Source of the DNA: CAZHBD01 sp964530555
Lineage (GTDB): Bacteria > Patescibacteriota > Saccharimonadia > Saccharimonadales > AWTP1-31
Assembly: GCA_964530555.1 (NCBI GenBank)
Contig: CAZHBD010000020.1
Span: forward strand, 1 to 14,533
Length of the DNA stretch: 14,533 nt
Reading direction: 5' to 3'
The position numbers and the translations under genes were made by a program. Positions within the stretch are counted from its first letter, which is position 1. Every line of letters starts with the position of its first letter. The notes under the pieces were generated by a model that was given only the letters and a program-made list of their open reading frames with translations, had not been told where the DNA came from and searched no databases. Below are positions 13,137 to 14,533 of the stretch, in pieces.

Positions 13137-14168
13137 ATGGCCGACGCTAAAAAAGCCAAAGAAGACAAAAAAACGACCGAAGAATCTGGCAAGGGCAAGG
13201 CGCTGGGTCTAGCGCTCGAAACCATCGAAAAGCAATTCGGTAAGGGCTCGATTATGAAATTGGGCGAAGCACACCAGACCAAGGTAGAGTGTATCCCAAC
13301 CGGGAGTGTGTCGCTGGATCTCGCGCTGGGCGGCGGTATCCCCAAAGGGCGAATCATCGAAATTTACGGGCCCGAATCGAGTGGTAAGACTACACTAACC
13401 TTGCATGCTATCGCCGAGATCCAAAAGCAAGGTGGCACGGCGGCATTTATTGACGCCGAGCATGCGCTTGATCCGGCTTATGCCAAGCGAATAGGCGTCG
13501 ACATTGAGAACCTATTATTATCACAACCCGACAATGGCGAGCAGGCTCTTGAGATCACCGAAACGCTGGTGCGCTCCAACGCGGTTGATCTGATTGTCGT
13601 CGACTCAGTAGCTGCCCTTGTTCCACGAGCTGAAATTGAGGGCGACATGGGCGACAGTCACATGGGCTTACAGGCACGGCTTATGAGCCAGGCTCTGCGC
13701 AAGCTGACAGGTGTTATTAGCCGTTCTAAGGCAACGGTTATCTTTATCAACCAGATTCGAATGAAGATTGGCGTGATGTTCGGTAATCCCGAGACAACGA
13801 CCGGCGGTAACGCGCTCAAATTCTACGCATCAGTACGTATGGACATTCGCCGTATCGCTCAGATCAAACAAGGCGACAGTATCATTGGCAACCGGACACG
13901 AGTAAAGGTGGTCAAGAACAAGATTGCTCCGCCCTTCCGCCAAGCCGAATTTGACATCATGTACAATCAAGGTATTAGCAAGAGCGGCGATGTGCTCGAC
14001 ATGGCAACCGAACGAGGCATTGTTGAAAAGTCGGGGGCGTGGTTTGCCTACGGTGGTGAGAAGATCGCCCAGGGCCGCGAAGCTGCCAAAAAATACCTAG
14101 AAGACAACCCCAAAGTTCTCGAAGAAGTTGCCAAGAAGGTGACCGCTGCCGCTGAGGCAGAGGTTTAA
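13137..14168 (+). CDS. recA: Recombinase RecA
   Basis: A 343-residue recombinase that polymerises on single-stranded DNA and drives homologous pairing and repair. A Lys/Glu-rich head (1-20) precedes the family start 'ALETIEKQFGKGSIMKLG'. Walker A 'GPESSGKTT' is at 78-86, and Walker B is in 'VDLIVVDSVAAL' (150-161). Loop L1 is in 'EGDMGDSHMGLQARLMSQ' (168-185), and loop L2 is in 'MFGNPETTTGGNALKFYAS' (214-232). The C-terminal domain is complete, but the tail ends 'AAAEAEV' without the long acidic tail of E. coli RecA. The gene is intact, with its own promoter and a strong ribosome site. It is followed after nine bases by the peptidase E-like gene, so the two may share a transcript. Confidence 0.99.
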   Translation: MADAKKAKEDKKTTEESGKGKALGLALETIEKQFGKGSIMKLGEAHQTKVECIPTGSVSLDLALGGGIPKGRIIEIYGPESSGKTTLTLHAIAEIQKQGGTAAFIDAEHALDPAYAKRIGVDIENLLLSQPDNGEQALEITETLVRSNAVDLIVVDSVAALVPRAEIEGDMGDSHMGLQARLMSQALRKLTGVISRSKATVIFINQIRMKIGVMFGNPETTTGGNALKFYASVRMDIRRIAQIKQGDSIIGNRTRVKVVKNKIAPPFRQAEFDIMYNQGISKSGDVLDMATERGIVEKSGAWFAYGGEKIAQGREAAKKYLEDNPKVLEEVAKKVTAAAEAEV

Positions 14169-14177
14169 GACAGGCCT

Positions 14178-14533
14178 ATGAAGCGGCTCATACTGATGGG
14201 TGGGCGCCCCTGGGAGTCGCCAGATGGTGGCAAACATTTTGCTGATGTGTTGTTTCGGTATTTTGATTCGCACGTCAAAATGGCGTTCTGCTTGTTTGCG
14301 CAGCCTCCAGCTGATTGGCAGGCTACGATCGATCGCAATATGGCGATGTTTCATCGCTTTTTGGGAAACCGCACCATTGAAACAAAGACGTTGACAGCAG
14401 ATAACTTTGCGGACGGGTCTAAATGGGCTGATATCATTTATATTCCTGGTGGCAACCCTTTCGATCTGAAGCAGGCCGTCGAGGTGGGTGGCGATGTTTC
14501 AGAGCTGTGGGACGGCAAAGTCATTGCTGGTAG
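14178..14533 (+). CDS. Peptidase E-like (S51 family, class I glutamine amidotransferase fold) protein, 3' partial
   Basis: The first 118 residues of a gene that runs off the window. It opens with 'MKRLILMGGRPWE', a strand and glycine turn typical of S51 peptidases. 'WADIIYIPGGNPFDLKQA' (83-100) follows, matching the family's 'Y-x-x-GG-N' loop. The window stops at 'DGKVIAG' plus two bases (AG), exactly where the family has its nucleophile elbow (G-x-S-A-G). The next residue is therefore Ser or Arg, and Ser would fit. Known S51 enzymes include Asp-specific dipeptidases (PepE) and cyanophycinases; the substrate here cannot be told. It begins nine bases after recA with only a weak ribosome site, suggesting coupling to recA transcription. 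Confidence 0.82.
   Translation, partial: MKRLILMGGRPWESPDGGKHFADVLFRYFDSHVKMAFCLFAQPPADWQATIDRNMAMFHRFLGNRTIETKTLTADNFADGSKWADIIYIPGGNPFDLKQAVEVGGDVSELWDGKVIAG

Noticed and set aside
1..14533. Alternative genetic code (UGA as glycine, as in some CPR lineages)
   Set aside because: TGA acts as the normal stop at the ATGA junctions of pilM, pilN, pilO and the minor pilin genes. Conserved proteins read cleanly in the standard code.
1..14533. CRISPR arrays, insertion sequences, tRNA or rRNA genes
   Set aside because: No regularly spaced repeats, transposase genes, terminal repeats or RNA gene signatures were seen by reading the sequence.

Overview
The window looks like a chromosomal piece of a Candidate Phyla Radiation bacterium, most likely Candidatus Saccharibacteria (TM7). 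The evidence is a compact layout with ATGA start/stop overlaps, a type IV pilus (T4P) set without any secretin gene in view, several short 'GFxxLE' prepilin-like proteins, and TGA used as an ordinary stop, which argues against the UGA-glycine lineages. The lineage is inferred from gene style; no marker was compared with a database.

Layout. (1) 2-664 (+) is the 3' part of a membrane-anchored bacterial PH-domain protein with a Pro/Tyr/Gln-rich tail. It converges on and overlaps the end of the next operon. (2) 630-3185 (-) is a four-gene pilus platform operon, pilM-pilN-pilO plus a small one-helix membrane protein. All three junctions are ATGA overlaps. (3) 3299-7042 (+), divergent from pilM, is an operon of three overlapping prepilin-type genes: a 522-residue modular, cysteine-rich pilin, a 201-residue pilin, and a 528-residue PilX-like protein. 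They could form a large pilus tip or adhesin. (4) 7116-8051 (-) holds two genes of unknown function. (5) 8120-8569 (-) is the probable major pilin, with a near-consensus promoter, a strong Shine-Dalgarno sequence and an 11-bp-stem terminator. Divergent from it at 8766-9374 (+) is a prepilin-like protein with a Ser/Thr/Pro linker. (6) 9379-12380 (-) is pilB-pilC, the assembly ATPase and the platform membrane protein. (7) 12462-13058 (+) is a two-helix membrane protein, followed by recA (13137-14168) and the start of a peptidase E-like (S51) gene that runs off the window.

How it works together. PilB would power assembly. PilC, with PilM/N/O and perhaps the small fourth protein, would form the inner-membrane platform, which polymerises the pilin from 8569 and primes with the minor pilins from 3299-7042. 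No pilT (retraction), pilD (prepilin peptidase) or pilQ is in the window.

Most notable: the unknown proteins at 7116-7616 and 12462-13058 appear to be diverged paralogues. Each has two membrane helices, an outer domain with a C-x26-C pair, a Pro-Ser-Ala motif, and nearly the same spacing from that motif to the second helix. They bracket the pilB/pilC/pilin block. A second theme is promoter style: TGnTATACT extended -10 boxes recur, and at three genes the -10 sits so close to the start codon that the mRNA should be leaderless or nearly so. No RNA genes, mobile elements or CRISPR arrays were seen, and no gene-free stretch exceeds 200 bases.
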